From Pyrocephalus nanus (taxonomy: Eukaryota; Chordata; Aves; Passeriformes; Tyrannidae), in NCBI GenBank assembly GCA_038380795.1, contig CM076275.1, forward strand, positions 2,296,501 through 2,360,500: a stretch of 64,000 nucleotides of DNA, given 5' to 3'. The notes beneath the pieces are model-generated. The model ran no database searches. It was given only the letters and a program-made list of their open reading frames with translations, and was not told the DNA's origin. This document shows, piece after piece, positions 1-11,500 of this stretch (its first letter is position 1; every line of letters starts with the position of its first letter). A program made the position numbers and the translations under genes.

Positions 1-3000
1 GCTCATGAGATGCATAGCCCAAGTATTTCACAAACACTTGGGGTTTCAGCTGGGGGGATATCAGGGAACCCCAGGCTTGGAGGGTCCTCACTACCCTGCT
101 GGAAGATGAAGTATGTATTGCATTTCCACATTTTCTGTTTTGCCACACCTAACCAAACTACTGCAGAGATGCAGTACTGCTGATTGCCTGCCCTCCCTGC
201 AGCAGCAGGGACAGACTTTCTCTTTTCAGATGGAAAGCAGGATGCTCTGGGCTTTCTGTTGGAAAAGTGGGACAGAGCTTCCCACCCTGTGATCCCTCTA
301 CTTGGGGAGCAAAGAGTAGAAGCTCCCATCCAAAATGCAGCACACCTGGTGTAAGAGCATCTGGGGAGCCTTGCTGAACCCCAGGATGCTGAACCCCACT
401 GCTTGGCCAGTGTGATGTCCTGGTGATCCCTGGGGATGGACTGGAGCAGCCTGGGCATGCAGGGGTAAATGGGAGAGCCATTAAGCTTTGAGAAATGGAG
501 AGAAAGTTTGGGCTGTGCAGCAATCCCAAGGGATCAGCTCTGGTACAGCAGCACGAGCTGCACCAGGGAGGTTGGTGCACACAGTGGTGATGATGGGGGA
601 CCAGAAGCAGCCTCCTGTTTGCAGAAGGACAGCAGGGATAGGAGGTCTGCAGGCTCCACTGTGTTTATGCCATCATCTTGGGTTTAAGCCTTTAAAGGGA
701 GCTGTTTAAAAAGTAATCTCCATAGTTTGAAACGAAATTTCACAATACTTCTTTAAATCTGTAGCGTTGAGTCACTTCTTTTTTGATGGCTCTGGGTGCT
801 TATTCACCCTGCCAGATGGAGATAGTGTGTCAGAATGGCAACTGCTTTCAAAGAACAGAGGGGCAGGGAAGGAGGCAAACAGGCTTGGCAGCATCAAAAA
901 GAATTCAGCGTCTCTCAGGCTTCATCCTCTTAGTGCCAGCATGACACGGGAGCCGTGAGATCCCGGGGACTGGCTGGATTTGCATTAAAGGTCACCTGAG
1001 ATGGAACAGGAGCCTTCTTGTCCCATGTGCCAGCAGTTCACAGTTTATAAGTCTTCATGAAATTGTCACTGGAGCACTTGCTGAGGCCACCCTGGCGTGT
1101 GCAGGACGGTTCTGCTCCAAGGAAAAGGGGGAGAAGTGAAAAGAAAGCAGGCAGTGCCCTTATTTAAGGATTTATGGGGTAAATCAACACCCATGGATAA
1201 ATAAATATGCTCTGTACTCTTCAGTGGTACAGAGCTCTGTTTTGAAAGCTTGTGTTTATGGAGCATATTTTCTGCTGGTGCCTGTTTATGCAGGTGTGAT
1301 CCACCTTTGTCAGCATTTCGGGTTTGTGACCCAGCTCTGAAAGGAGGAGGTTGTTTTCTGCAAAAGCAACTGGGTGTTTATTCTTGGCAGCAGGAATCAG
1401 GTGCTGGCAGGTGGGCAGGTCTGGGGAAGGAGGGACGGTGCTTCCAGGAGGGGGTTTTCCAAGTGGGCAGCGGGTTTTGCAAAGGTGAAATGCAGGAGGC
1501 AGGCTGGAGGAGGGGGAGACTGTCATCCCAGCAGGGCATGGGATGCTCAGAGGCAGCACCACAGCTAAAGAGAACACCCACCTAAAACCACATTTGCAGA
1601 GACAAATGTGAGAAATCTTTGCACAGGCACCTCTGTGTGTGGAGGCGTTTGTCCCCACCCGAATTTGTCCATCAGAAGGGAAACAATCCCAGGGCAGCCT
1701 GAGGAAGGGCTCCCCACTGCTCTCAACACCTCTGCCCTTGCTGATGGCATGTAACTCATCCCTTGCTTCCTGGTACAGAGCTGTGAGCCCAGGGTAATTT
1801 GGTGTGGCTGTAGCTGAGCCAGAGCTCCCGGATGCTGCAGGGATGCAGTCCTGGAGACAGCCTTTCCCTAGCTCCTGTTGAGGGGAAGTCATTATTTCAT
1901 GGTGGTTCTTGTGGTCAGACATCAGGAGATGCCAGAGAGCTCAGTATGCAGCAGGAATTTTCTTGTTTGCATTGCTGAGGTGGAAAGGAGAGTGCCAGGA
2001 GCCGGGCTCTGGTGCTGCCTGAGTCCTGACCACGCTTTTTTTGGGACCCAGCTCCCTCCTCCTCACTTGTCAGAGAGACAGGAAGAGGTAACTGAGGCAG
2101 CATGGAATGCCAGGGCTCTGTTAGTTGCTGGCAGGCTTCTCCAAAGGGCACAGTCTTCTGCTGCCATCATCTTCCAGCTTACCTTTTGTTGTTTTTTGGA
2201 GAAAAAGCCCTTGGAAATGTCCTCCACCACTCGCTTGTCCATCGTTGCTCCTCTGCCCCACTCCCCTCGAGCTGCTTGTGCCACTGGTCCCCCTCCCTTG
2301 GGATAAATGGTGTGGTGGTGATTCCTGAAGCTGTCTTGTGGTTGTGCCTGTAGCCCTGGCAAGGCACAGGGTGGCAGGAGGGGAAGGGCAGTGTGTGTGC
2401 CCCGTGCTGCCCCCCATCCTGGGGGGTGTCTGGGGGGCTGACACTGCCTGTCTCGGCTGAGCAGCTCTGCCGGCGTCCAGACCATCTGTGGTCTCAGAGA
2501 GCCACGTGGTAGCTCTGTAAGGATGCAGAAGTGTTGTCTCTGATGGCTTGGCCGGTGTTCAGCACCGGTAATTAATTTTTCCTTCCTGAGCTCTCCTCAC
2601 AGGTCTCTTGGAGGAGCCGCTTCCTTCCCCCCCCCGGCCCCAGACTGCAGCGGAGCACCACTGCAAGCTGCTGAACTTCTGTTTGAATTTCCTTGGCAAC
2701 TAAAACCATCCCTCTGTTTCTTCCCAGGAAGAGTGATTTGCGGGCTAATTAACAGCCCACGTTCATCTCTGGGGCAGTTTTCACCCTCCCTCTCTCTCTC
2801 TCTCTCTCTTGGAATTGTGTTTGGGAATGGATTTGCCTGGATAAGCAAAGCACGCTGAAATCCTTGAATGGAAGGCGCTGTGAGATAACGAAGCACGATC
2901 AATAACAAAGCCAGTTTTTGAGCCTGGGTTATTCTGGGTGGCAGATCCTTCCCTGCCATCACGAGTGGCTTCATTCCAGCGCCGTTCTGGGAGGGATCAA

Positions 3001-5112
3001 TATGTTTTTATCCTTAGTTTATCCAAGGTCCTTCAGTAGCTGTGGCCGACCAGGTACCTCTCTTTGTTGCCCTGTCAGCTGAGCTGCCTAATTATTTTCT
3101 GTTTGCATTTTGGGCACACTTTCTGACGAGTGCTGCCTGCCATCTGTCAGAGGAGAGATACAGGATGGATGTCACTGGATTTGCTTTATTCCTGAGGTGG
3201 AGTGATGGTCATTCCTGTTAGCAGGAATTGTCCTGGCAGAAGACACAGCCGTGTTGTTAATGCTGTTTTTAGCACTGGTGGCACAAACAGGAGGGAAGGG
3301 ACATCACTCCGTGTGCTTCAGAAGCCAGTGGGTGATATACTGACTGCCCTGAGTAAATCTGGAAGCTGCAAGCCAGGCTGGGCTCCCTCTGTCCCTCCCT
3401 CATTGCCAAAAATAAAGAGTGGAGAACGGAGCCAGCGCTTCAGCCGTGTGGGAGGCTGGGACAGGGCTTGTCCCATGGGATGGGCAGGGTGGCAGGCCAG
3501 GCCCCCACTGCCTGCTGTGCTGGTGGGTGCCCCAGGCTGGCACAGGGAGCACCAGTGGGTCCCTCACAATGCCAGGCTCCACACAAGCACCGGCAGCAGA
3601 GCAGGGGGAGCTGAGCTTTGCAAGTTATCAGCTGTTCTTGTGAATGATTTCAGACTGAAGTTAGGACCAAATGGCCATATTTAACAGGGTGTCAGAGTTC
3701 ATTATCCACTTTTGTGTGGTGCCTGGGGGAGTTAGGGCTCAGCATCACTGCCTGGAGCCGTGCTGGTACAGCCAGAGCTGCATCCAGCTCATCCCACTGG
3801 TCTTGGAGGCTTTGGAACAGGGCCTGGAGAGCCCTGGAAGTGGAGAACTTGGACAATGCTTGCCTGTGCTTTTCTTGGCCCTGGCAGCTGTGTGAGCACC
3901 AGCAGATTCATTAAAAAAAAGCCAAAGGAAAATATCTAAAAGTAGCGATGTCAAAAGTTTACACCTGGATTCCTGAGCAGGATTCAGGCCTGATGGATGG
4001 GATGAAGATTAAAAGCTGTTAAAATGTTGTTCCTCAATTACTGCCAGAATATAGTTTTTGAGAATTAAGGTGCAGTAAAAGTGAGTGGTTTGTCATCAAC
4101 ATCCAGGAAATTTCACGTGCCTCCACCTGGTCCTTCAGGCCACGAGTGCATCTTCATCCTGAACAAGAACAATTCCTCTGTTAACTCTGAAATGGTGCCT
4201 ACAGTTAATAGCCCACTTAAAATGTCTCATTATTGCAGTTTAACTGGTCGTTAGCAGCTGGAATAGACTGATTTCTTATGGGTTATGGTTGAAATAATTA
4301 CCTGACACTCTGAGCCATTAAAAACCAGTTAATGAATAGAGGAGGAGAAGGTGCTGAGGTGGACAGGGGCACAGTGCTGATGGGTGGGAGTTCCTCTGTA
4401 GGACAGGCTGATGTTTATTACCTGTGGGATTCAAAGTATTTTAAGCCTGAGGTAAGTTAGGGAAATGGTTAAAAAATTAATCTGACACAAGTCTGACAAC
4501 ATTCTAGCCACGTGTTTTGCTCTGGTTGCCTTTTCTTTTCTTTCTTTTTTTAAATGGAGCCAGTTAGAGTGTATAATTTCCAGAGGAGGAAGGCATTTGG
4601 GAGCATCGGCTGCTGCTTAGATCCCATGTGCACAAATAAACCTTGCCATGTTCTCTGTGCTTCCAATGAAAATGGCATGTTGGCTTTAATGGTGGTAACA
4701 GAGGGGAGTAACTTCAGGGTGAGGTAAAGATGAGCATTTCTCCATCAGGAGAAACAAATTTACATTCTCGGAGCGTCCTGTAGGCCGGTGCTGTTCTTTG
4801 GCCTTTGACGTGTCTTGGGAGAACCTTTTGGAAGCTCCTGGTTGTGGCAGGTGGGAGATGAGCAGGGCCTGTCACAGGGAAGGATTAAAGGAGGGTGAGG
4901 TGGGAAGGTGCCCACTGATGCCTTTTGACCCCTGAGGTTCTGCTTGAGTTTCTGGTGCTGGACCTTTGAGCGTGCAGGGCTGGCGTCACGGAGCACCCGT
5001 CACTTGGGCAGGGCTCACCCAGGTTGGCTCTCCTGGGATCGTGGGCAGCACTTGCTGCCCGTGGGGTTGGTGGGTGCTCTGCCTGTCCCTGAGCCCTGTC
5101 CCTGCCCCGCAG
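1..5112 (+). other. JADE2: JADE2 intron upstream of the first visible exon
   Basis: This stretch ends in a clear 3' splice site (pyrimidine-rich tract then CAG at 5110-5112) for the exon at 5113. I see no exon encoding the earlier PHD-finger or N-terminal JADE segments, so the preceding exon lies upstream of the window. It contains a short TC dinucleotide run at about 2790-2809 and otherwise unremarkable moderately GC-rich sequence. Open frames of 60-230 codons here show no recognisable protein and conflict between strands. Confidence 0.7.
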
Positions 5113-5574
5113 TGCTCCATGCCCGCCTGCGTCACCGCGTTCCACGTCACCTGCGCCTTCGACCACAACCTGGACATGCGGACCATCCTGGCAGACAACG
5201 ACGAGGTGAAGTTCAAATCCTTCTGCCTCGAGCACAGCACCGGTGCCACCAAACTGCCCGAGGAGGCACGGACAGAGCCCGACCAAGCCCAGCTGGACTT
5301 GGAGAAGGTGACGCTGCGGAAGCAGAAGCTCCAGCAGCTGGAGGAGGACTTCTATGAACTCGTGAAGCCCTCGGAGGTGGCGGAGAACCTCGACCTGAGC
5401 GAATCGCTGGTGGATTTTGTCTACCAGTACTGGAAGCTGAAGAGGAAAGCAAATTCCAACAAACCGCTGCTGACACCAAAAACGGACGAAGTGGACAACT
5501 TGGCTCAGCAAGAGCAGGATGTTCTCTACCGACGCCTAAAGCTCTTCATGCACCTCAGGCAAGACCTGGAGAGG
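5113..5574 (+). CDS. JADE2: JADE2 exon: extended PHD C-terminal half plus EPL-like region
   Basis: 462 nt, exactly 154 codons, bounded by CCCCGCAG and GTGAGT. It encodes the zinc-ligand pattern C-x4-C-x5-H-x2-C followed by FCLEH (the JADE/BRPF/AF10-type extended PHD), a Gln/Glu/Leu-rich helix, and [13 protein letters not shown]. It ends at LRQDLER. The frame stays open to the left into the intron, but the family sequence shows the exon begins at the CSMPAC cysteine. Confidence 0.93.
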
Positions 5575-8500
5575 GTGAGTACAGCCTTTCCTTCAGTCTG
5601 TACCCCACGTGCTCCATCAGGGCTGCTGCAGTGTGTGCTGGGGACTGTGGACAGCACAAGCCCTGTTCCCCCCCCGGCTCAGTCTGACCCCCTTAAAAGC
5701 TGTGTCCTTTCATCTTCATTCAGAAACGTAGCAGTGCTCAGTGTGTGTACATCACCCCTGCCAAAACACTGACACTGATGGAGTAAGTTGTTGTTGGTCT
5801 CAGCTGGGGGTTCAAAATAACAAATGTGTGCAGGGAGAGTGCCTCGGCAGGGCTGGGTGGATGGGAGGCAGATGATGCTGCAGTTTGTGTCCACTATGTC
5901 TAAATAGTCTGAAAGCTCAAAATTACCCTGTGTTGCCTCTCAGATGCTTTCCAGCAGCAAGGCACGGGAACGTGTCATTATTTGCTTCCATTAAACATCC
6001 AAGACATGTGAAAGGCAGGAGTGAGAGCAGGGCCAGTGGGACTGGGCATTCCCTGCCCTGCCGCAGCCGAAAGTGGGTCGGCTCCTCAGGGAGCTGCTGG
6101 CGGAGGCAGAGCGGTGCCAGAGGATGCAGACACAGCATGCAGGCAGCTGCAGGTCCCCGTGGTGCAGGGCATCCTTGAATCCTCCCATCCACAGGGGAAG
6201 GGAGCAGCTTTTTGGCTGAGGGCATTGGTGGAGCAGCAGTGCTCGAGTGGTGCCGGAGCTCCCGGGGCTGGGCTTGCTCCCTGCTGCTCTCTGTGCACGT
6301 GGCTGCCATGGCTGCACCACTGTCAGCCCCAAAATCACAACCACTGCCACCAGATTAATTGCTGGAGACACTAAAAATGACGTGATGCCCTGTGGACACC
6401 CCCCCAGGCTGTTTGTGTGGAGGGCAGGAGCAGGGATGGGGAAGAGGCAGGAGCAGGGATGGGGAAGAGGCAGGAGCAGGGATGGGGAAGAGGCAGGAGC
6501 AGGGATGGGGAAGAGGCAGGAGCAGGGATGGGGAAGAGGCAGGAGCAGGGATGGGGAAGAGGCAGGAGCAGGGATGGGGAAGAGGCAGGAGCAGGGATGG
6601 GGAAGAGGCAGGAGCAGGGATGGGGAAGAGGCAGGAGCAGGGATGGGGAAGAGGCAGGAGCAGGGATGGGGAAGAGGCAGGAGCAGGGATGGGGAAGAGG
6701 CAGGCAGGGATGGGGAAGAGGCAGGAGCAGGGATGGGGAAGAGGCAGGAGCAGGGATGGGGAAGAGGCAGGCAGGGATGGGGAAGAGGCAGGAGCAGGGA
6801 TGGGGAAGAGGCAGGAGCAGGGATGGGGAAGAGGCAGGAGCAGGGATGGGGAAGAGGCAGGAGCAGGGATGGGGAAGAGGCAGGAGCAGGGATGGGGAAG
6901 AGGCAGGCTGGAGGTGAGGAGTGGCAGCCAAGGTGAGAGCCCGAGAGCCTTCTCCTGTGTAAAAGCAATTGGATTGGAAGCTATTCATCTCTTCTCTGTG
7001 GTCCTGTCTGCCTGCATCCCTGTAGTCACTCTGCCATCACTCTGCCAGCCTGTCCCTGCTTTGTTCCTGCCTTTATCCCATCATGTTTCCCTCTCTCTGT
7101 GGGGCTGCCACCCTTAGCAGGTCTCCATCACCAGGCCATGGCAACAAGGCTGCAGCTGCCCATCCGAGGGTGACGAGTTCAGCTCCCTTTTCCCCCTCAT
7201 CTGCTCCACATTGTAAATCTAACCCAGGCTGCTCTGCCTCCCACTGCTTCCCCTTGTTCCCAGCTTGCTTCCCCAGCTGCAGCCAGCCACTGTGCATCCC
7301 TGGGTACCAGGCTTTGCTCACAGCAGCTCCTCTTTGATTTCTTTGTGTCAAAACTCAGTGTTTTACCGGATTTCCCATTTTCCAGAGTTGCCTCCAGGCT
7401 CTGGGGGGTGTGCCCATCAGCGTTCAGCCTCTGCTTAGCAACTCCCTGCCAGGTTTCACCGCCTGGCCGTGGAAGAGCTGTTTGTTCTGCTTCCAAGAGA
7501 GGAACAATAAACACCAGCTGGATCAAAGTCCGGTGCTCGTATGGGTGATGTAGGTTGAGATCCAACTGTTCCCAGTGCATCCCAGGTGTCTGATCCTGCC
7601 TGGCTCCACATACAAACTGTGAGGAATCAAGTCAGGTTGGGATTGGAGACAAGCAGCCTGGAGGGGTGGCTTTCAGAGGGTGTCCATGGGGCATCAAGCT
7701 GGATTTTAGTGTTTTCAGCAATCAATCTGGAAATGGGAGTGATTTCAGGGCTGATAGTGGTCTCTGGATCCAGGAGCTGGGGAGGCAGGAGCGGCAGAGC
7801 AGATGCCATGGGGACATCCAGGGTGATGGTGTTTCCCTCTGCCATTTCCCACCCCCTGTCATTTCTGCACTTCTCAGTGTCAGAAAATTTAACCTATTGC
7901 CTGGGAATCTTAATACATTCCCCCTGTTTTCTTTCTGGCCTTTTTTAACCCTCTTTGCCTTTTTTTAAAGCTTTTTCCCCGAGGGCTGGGTGTTTAAATT
8001 AACTTTAACAAAAAGCTGCAGTTTTCCAGGCTTTCACACCAGCATCTAAGCTTGGCTTGGGGAAGCAGCACTGGGTGGTGCTGAGCTGTGTAAGTGTGGG
8101 TAAATACCAGCAGTCTCTAAGCAAAGCTAAAGGAATGTTTTCTTCCAGGAATATCAAATCATAGAGGAGAGATACCACCAAACACTTGGAGATTCAGGTT
8201 GCCAGAGGCAGTTGTTTACTTCATAAAGAAATTTCAGTTTGATGTTTTCTCCAATCCAGAATGAAAAAAAGAGATAACATAGTAAATACACTCTATAGCT
8301 CACTGCCTTGTATTTACAGCTGGGGGATTTAACAACAAAAAAAGAGCAGCTTTTTCTCCTGTATCCCTAAGCATTCCCAAATTATCCTTAGGTAAGATCA
8401 GTGTTGTTAAAGGATGGCTGCAGTCCTCCTTTTGCCCTCACAGCTTTTGGGAGCAGATACCAGGTAAGCACAGGACAATGTCCTGGCTTGCTCTGTCACT

Positions 8501-11500
8501 GTGAGAGGCACAAAGCCTCCTGACCACGCAGGGACAGATCACCTGGTTCCAACCCCAGCACCCCAATGGTGAAGGAAATCTCTTGGGCTGGGATCAAATG
8601 CAGCAGGGATTTTGCAGGTAGATGTGGAGCAAGGGTGAGTAACCAGATAGAGGGGGCAGATTTGAGGTAGGGACCTGCACTGGCTGCTGACCTTGGCCAG
8701 CATCACTGGGGTATTTTGCTGCATTTTTTATGCTTTTCCTGGTCCCTGCTTTAGGGCATCAGGCAGTTCTGTAAGGCCTGCAGTGTCCTTAGCCTCGTAC
8801 AGACACCTCCCCCCCAGCTCTGCCCCTTCCCTGCACTGGCTGTGGGAAGAGGGTCTCTCCCTCCCTGCAGAGGGATCAGTTGGTGGGTGAGAACTGGTGG
8901 ATTGACTCAGGGTCCCAGGGTGCCTCTCAGCACGTGGCACTTTTTTGTGCAGGTGAACGTGGCAGGGCTGTGCATGGCACAGCTGCTGGGTGGGCTGGAC
9001 CTGCAGAACTGTGTTACAGTGCTCCTTCCACAGCATCTTCCCTCTGGGACTTCCCAAGAAGCCAGCCAGCCTTCCTTGCCCCCACTGAGGCCATGGCTGT
9101 TGGAGCCACAACAGGGAGGTTTAGGCTTGGAATCATTCACCACATGCTTTTTCCCATTTGTGTTACACAGTTGGGATCAAGAGCCCTCAGTGCTAGTCCT
9201 GGCTCACCCAAAGGGCCCTGGTAGGAGTTGTGGTGGAATGCAAATGATGGTGAGGTGAAGAGGACCCAATCCCAGGGAGTGGGGATTTCCCTGGGTAGCA
9301 GAAGCAGCAACACCACTTAAAGGGAACCTGTTTTGACACCAGACACTGTTTCTTGTGTTTGTGTAGGTAAGAAATCTCTGTTACATGGTGACGAGACGGG
9401 AGAAAATGAAACACACCATTTGTAAACTGCAGGAGCAGATCTTCCATCTCCAGATGAAGCTCATAGAGAAGGATCTCTACCCAGGTCAGTACTGCTTCCC
9501 AGACCTTGGTCTTGCAGACACTGTCCCTGCCATCCTCTGAAGCCAAAGTTGGGTGCCCAAGCCCCCCACCCCAAGGAAGCCAGAGCTGCCCCCTCCCCTG
9601 ATGGGTTATTTTGGAACACACAGGATTGGCTCAGAAACACCAAAAAAAGCCAAACCCTGCATGACCAGTGTGCCAGAGCTCCTGTTTCCACATACCCCTC
9701 CTGATCCTCCTCTCCCTGGGAATCAGTCAGAAGGACCAAGCATTTGCTTAGGTGGGGATGCTGAGGCAGTGTTTGGTGCCTTTCGTGGAGCTGTTTGAGA
9801 GGAGGTGGCAGGTCCTGGTCTGTGGCAGCTGCTTCCCTGGCTTCGGGCTCTTTGCATTTGCCTTTGGCTCTGTCAGGAATCAGAGGTTAAGCTGCTGGTG
9901 GGGAGTCTGTTGCTCCAGGAGCCCAGCTCCTTCGGCTCTGGAGGGCTGCAGCTCCCTGCTTCACGTTCCCATTAGTGGAGATCGTGCTGCTGCATGCAAA
10001 GCCTCTGGCAGCTTATTTAGTAAGGAACCGAAATAAAGTTGGGTTTCCTTTTGCCCTACTTTTTTTTTTCCCCTTTTGCACAAGCAGTGCCGGAGCCCGC
10101 AGCTCCTGCTCCCTCCTCCTTCCCCTCCTCTCCCTTTGGTGGCAGGGCAGAGCAGACCCCATGGCTGCAGAGCAGTTTTTCCAGCAGCAGCATCTGGCGC
10201 TTTGGCAGCCGCTTCCGACGGTTGTTGTGTTTGTGGCTTTGGAGTTGTGTTTGAAACCGTCACATGGCTGGGGTTTCTTCAGGAACCGTCTGGGCTGAGC
10301 TTTCCTTGACAAAAGTCTCTTTTCACTGAAGTTTTGGAGGCTGGGGAGCGTGTGTGTTGGGATGTTTGTGACTCAGGCCCCTGCGGATTCCTCGGGATGG
10401 CCAAAGCCAGGCAGCGATGGGGACAGGGGTGGCTGGACCCCAAGGTTTGCTCCAGGAAGATGTGGGACCTGTAAATCCCGGTCCCTGTGACACTGTGTGT
10501 TGCCCTGCATCCTCACTGAACCAGCTGAGCACACGGGAAGTGGCATTCCCAGCTGTTCCCAGCATTGCTCATCCATTCCCTGTCAGCCAGGATATCTGTG
10601 CCGGGTGCTGCTCCCAGCAGTGATGGGGTGGGGTGGGAGTATCAGGAATACAGACAGAAGACAAGAAGAACAAGCTCAGTTCCTGAGGGCAGGTGCCATG
10701 CTGTGTGCTGCTGGGTTCTCTGGCTTTCAGGGGGCTCACAGGGGACCTTGGGATGTTCAGCTGGGTGAACCCAGTTCATCATGAGGAGACAGGCACAGGA
10801 TAATGTGCCAGGAAGGGTTTTTGAGCTTACCTCCCTTGCAAACAAGGTGTTAGATAGCTGGAAATGCCCCTGGGGACCTGTGTTCCCAAAATACCTCGGG
10901 CAGTCTGACCACCAGTGCATGCCTGACCCTCTCTCCAATGCAGTGATGGGGTAGGAGCTGGCAAATCCTCCCAGGGAGAGCTGAGCCAGGGCCTTGCCAG
11001 TGGGGTGTAGATGCCAACCAGTGATGGGGAGCTGTGTTGGGGCTCTTCTGATGTTGTTTCAGGGTTATCTGCACTGCCCAGTGCCAGTGCTGTGCAATTG
11101 CCTTTCCCCAAAATGTTATGTGTACTCGAGGAAAAGCACGGCTGCTGTTCCCAGGGTGTTTGTTCTGCCCAAGGGTGAGTGATCAGAGACAAACCCCCAG
11201 TTGAGAGGGTGGCCCAGCTGGGGACTGATGTGCAGGGATCCCTTCAGACCCTGGGATGCTGATGCTCTTCTCCCCTGCCCCACCTGGCAGGTGTTTGCCC
11301 ATTCATTTTCCACTCTGAACCGACCGGGATGAGCTGCTTGTCTCTCTGGGATGGACTTTCTGGCTGAGCCTGAGCAGGGCCTGACTGCTCCCTCTGGGAC
11401 CCAGGTCCCAGGAGTTGCTGCTGCCATAGAAAGGGCCCAGCTGCAGGGATTTGGTCCTGGCATCTCCAGCTGGTTTGGATATGTGGGTCCTTCCTGTGCC

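Noticed and set aside
1221..1922. 233-codon frame on the minus strand
   Set aside because: No recognisable domain, no conserved composition, and located in a JADE2 intron with competing frames on the other strand.
4966..5112. Upstream extension of the first visible JADE2 exon with its own ATG
   Set aside because: The frame happens to be open, but a strong acceptor at 5110-5112 and the family sequence place the exon start at CSMPAC.
6425..6903. CRISPR-like regular array
   Set aside because: Units are contiguous with no unique spacers, and the genome is vertebrate. It is a minisatellite.
5991..7117. Open frames of 160-325 codons on both strands over the 6.4-6.9 kb region
   Set aside because: They are produced by the 23-bp minisatellite, which lacks stops in all frames and whose period is not a multiple of three. 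The encoded 23-residue repeats have no family match and lie within a JADE2 intron.
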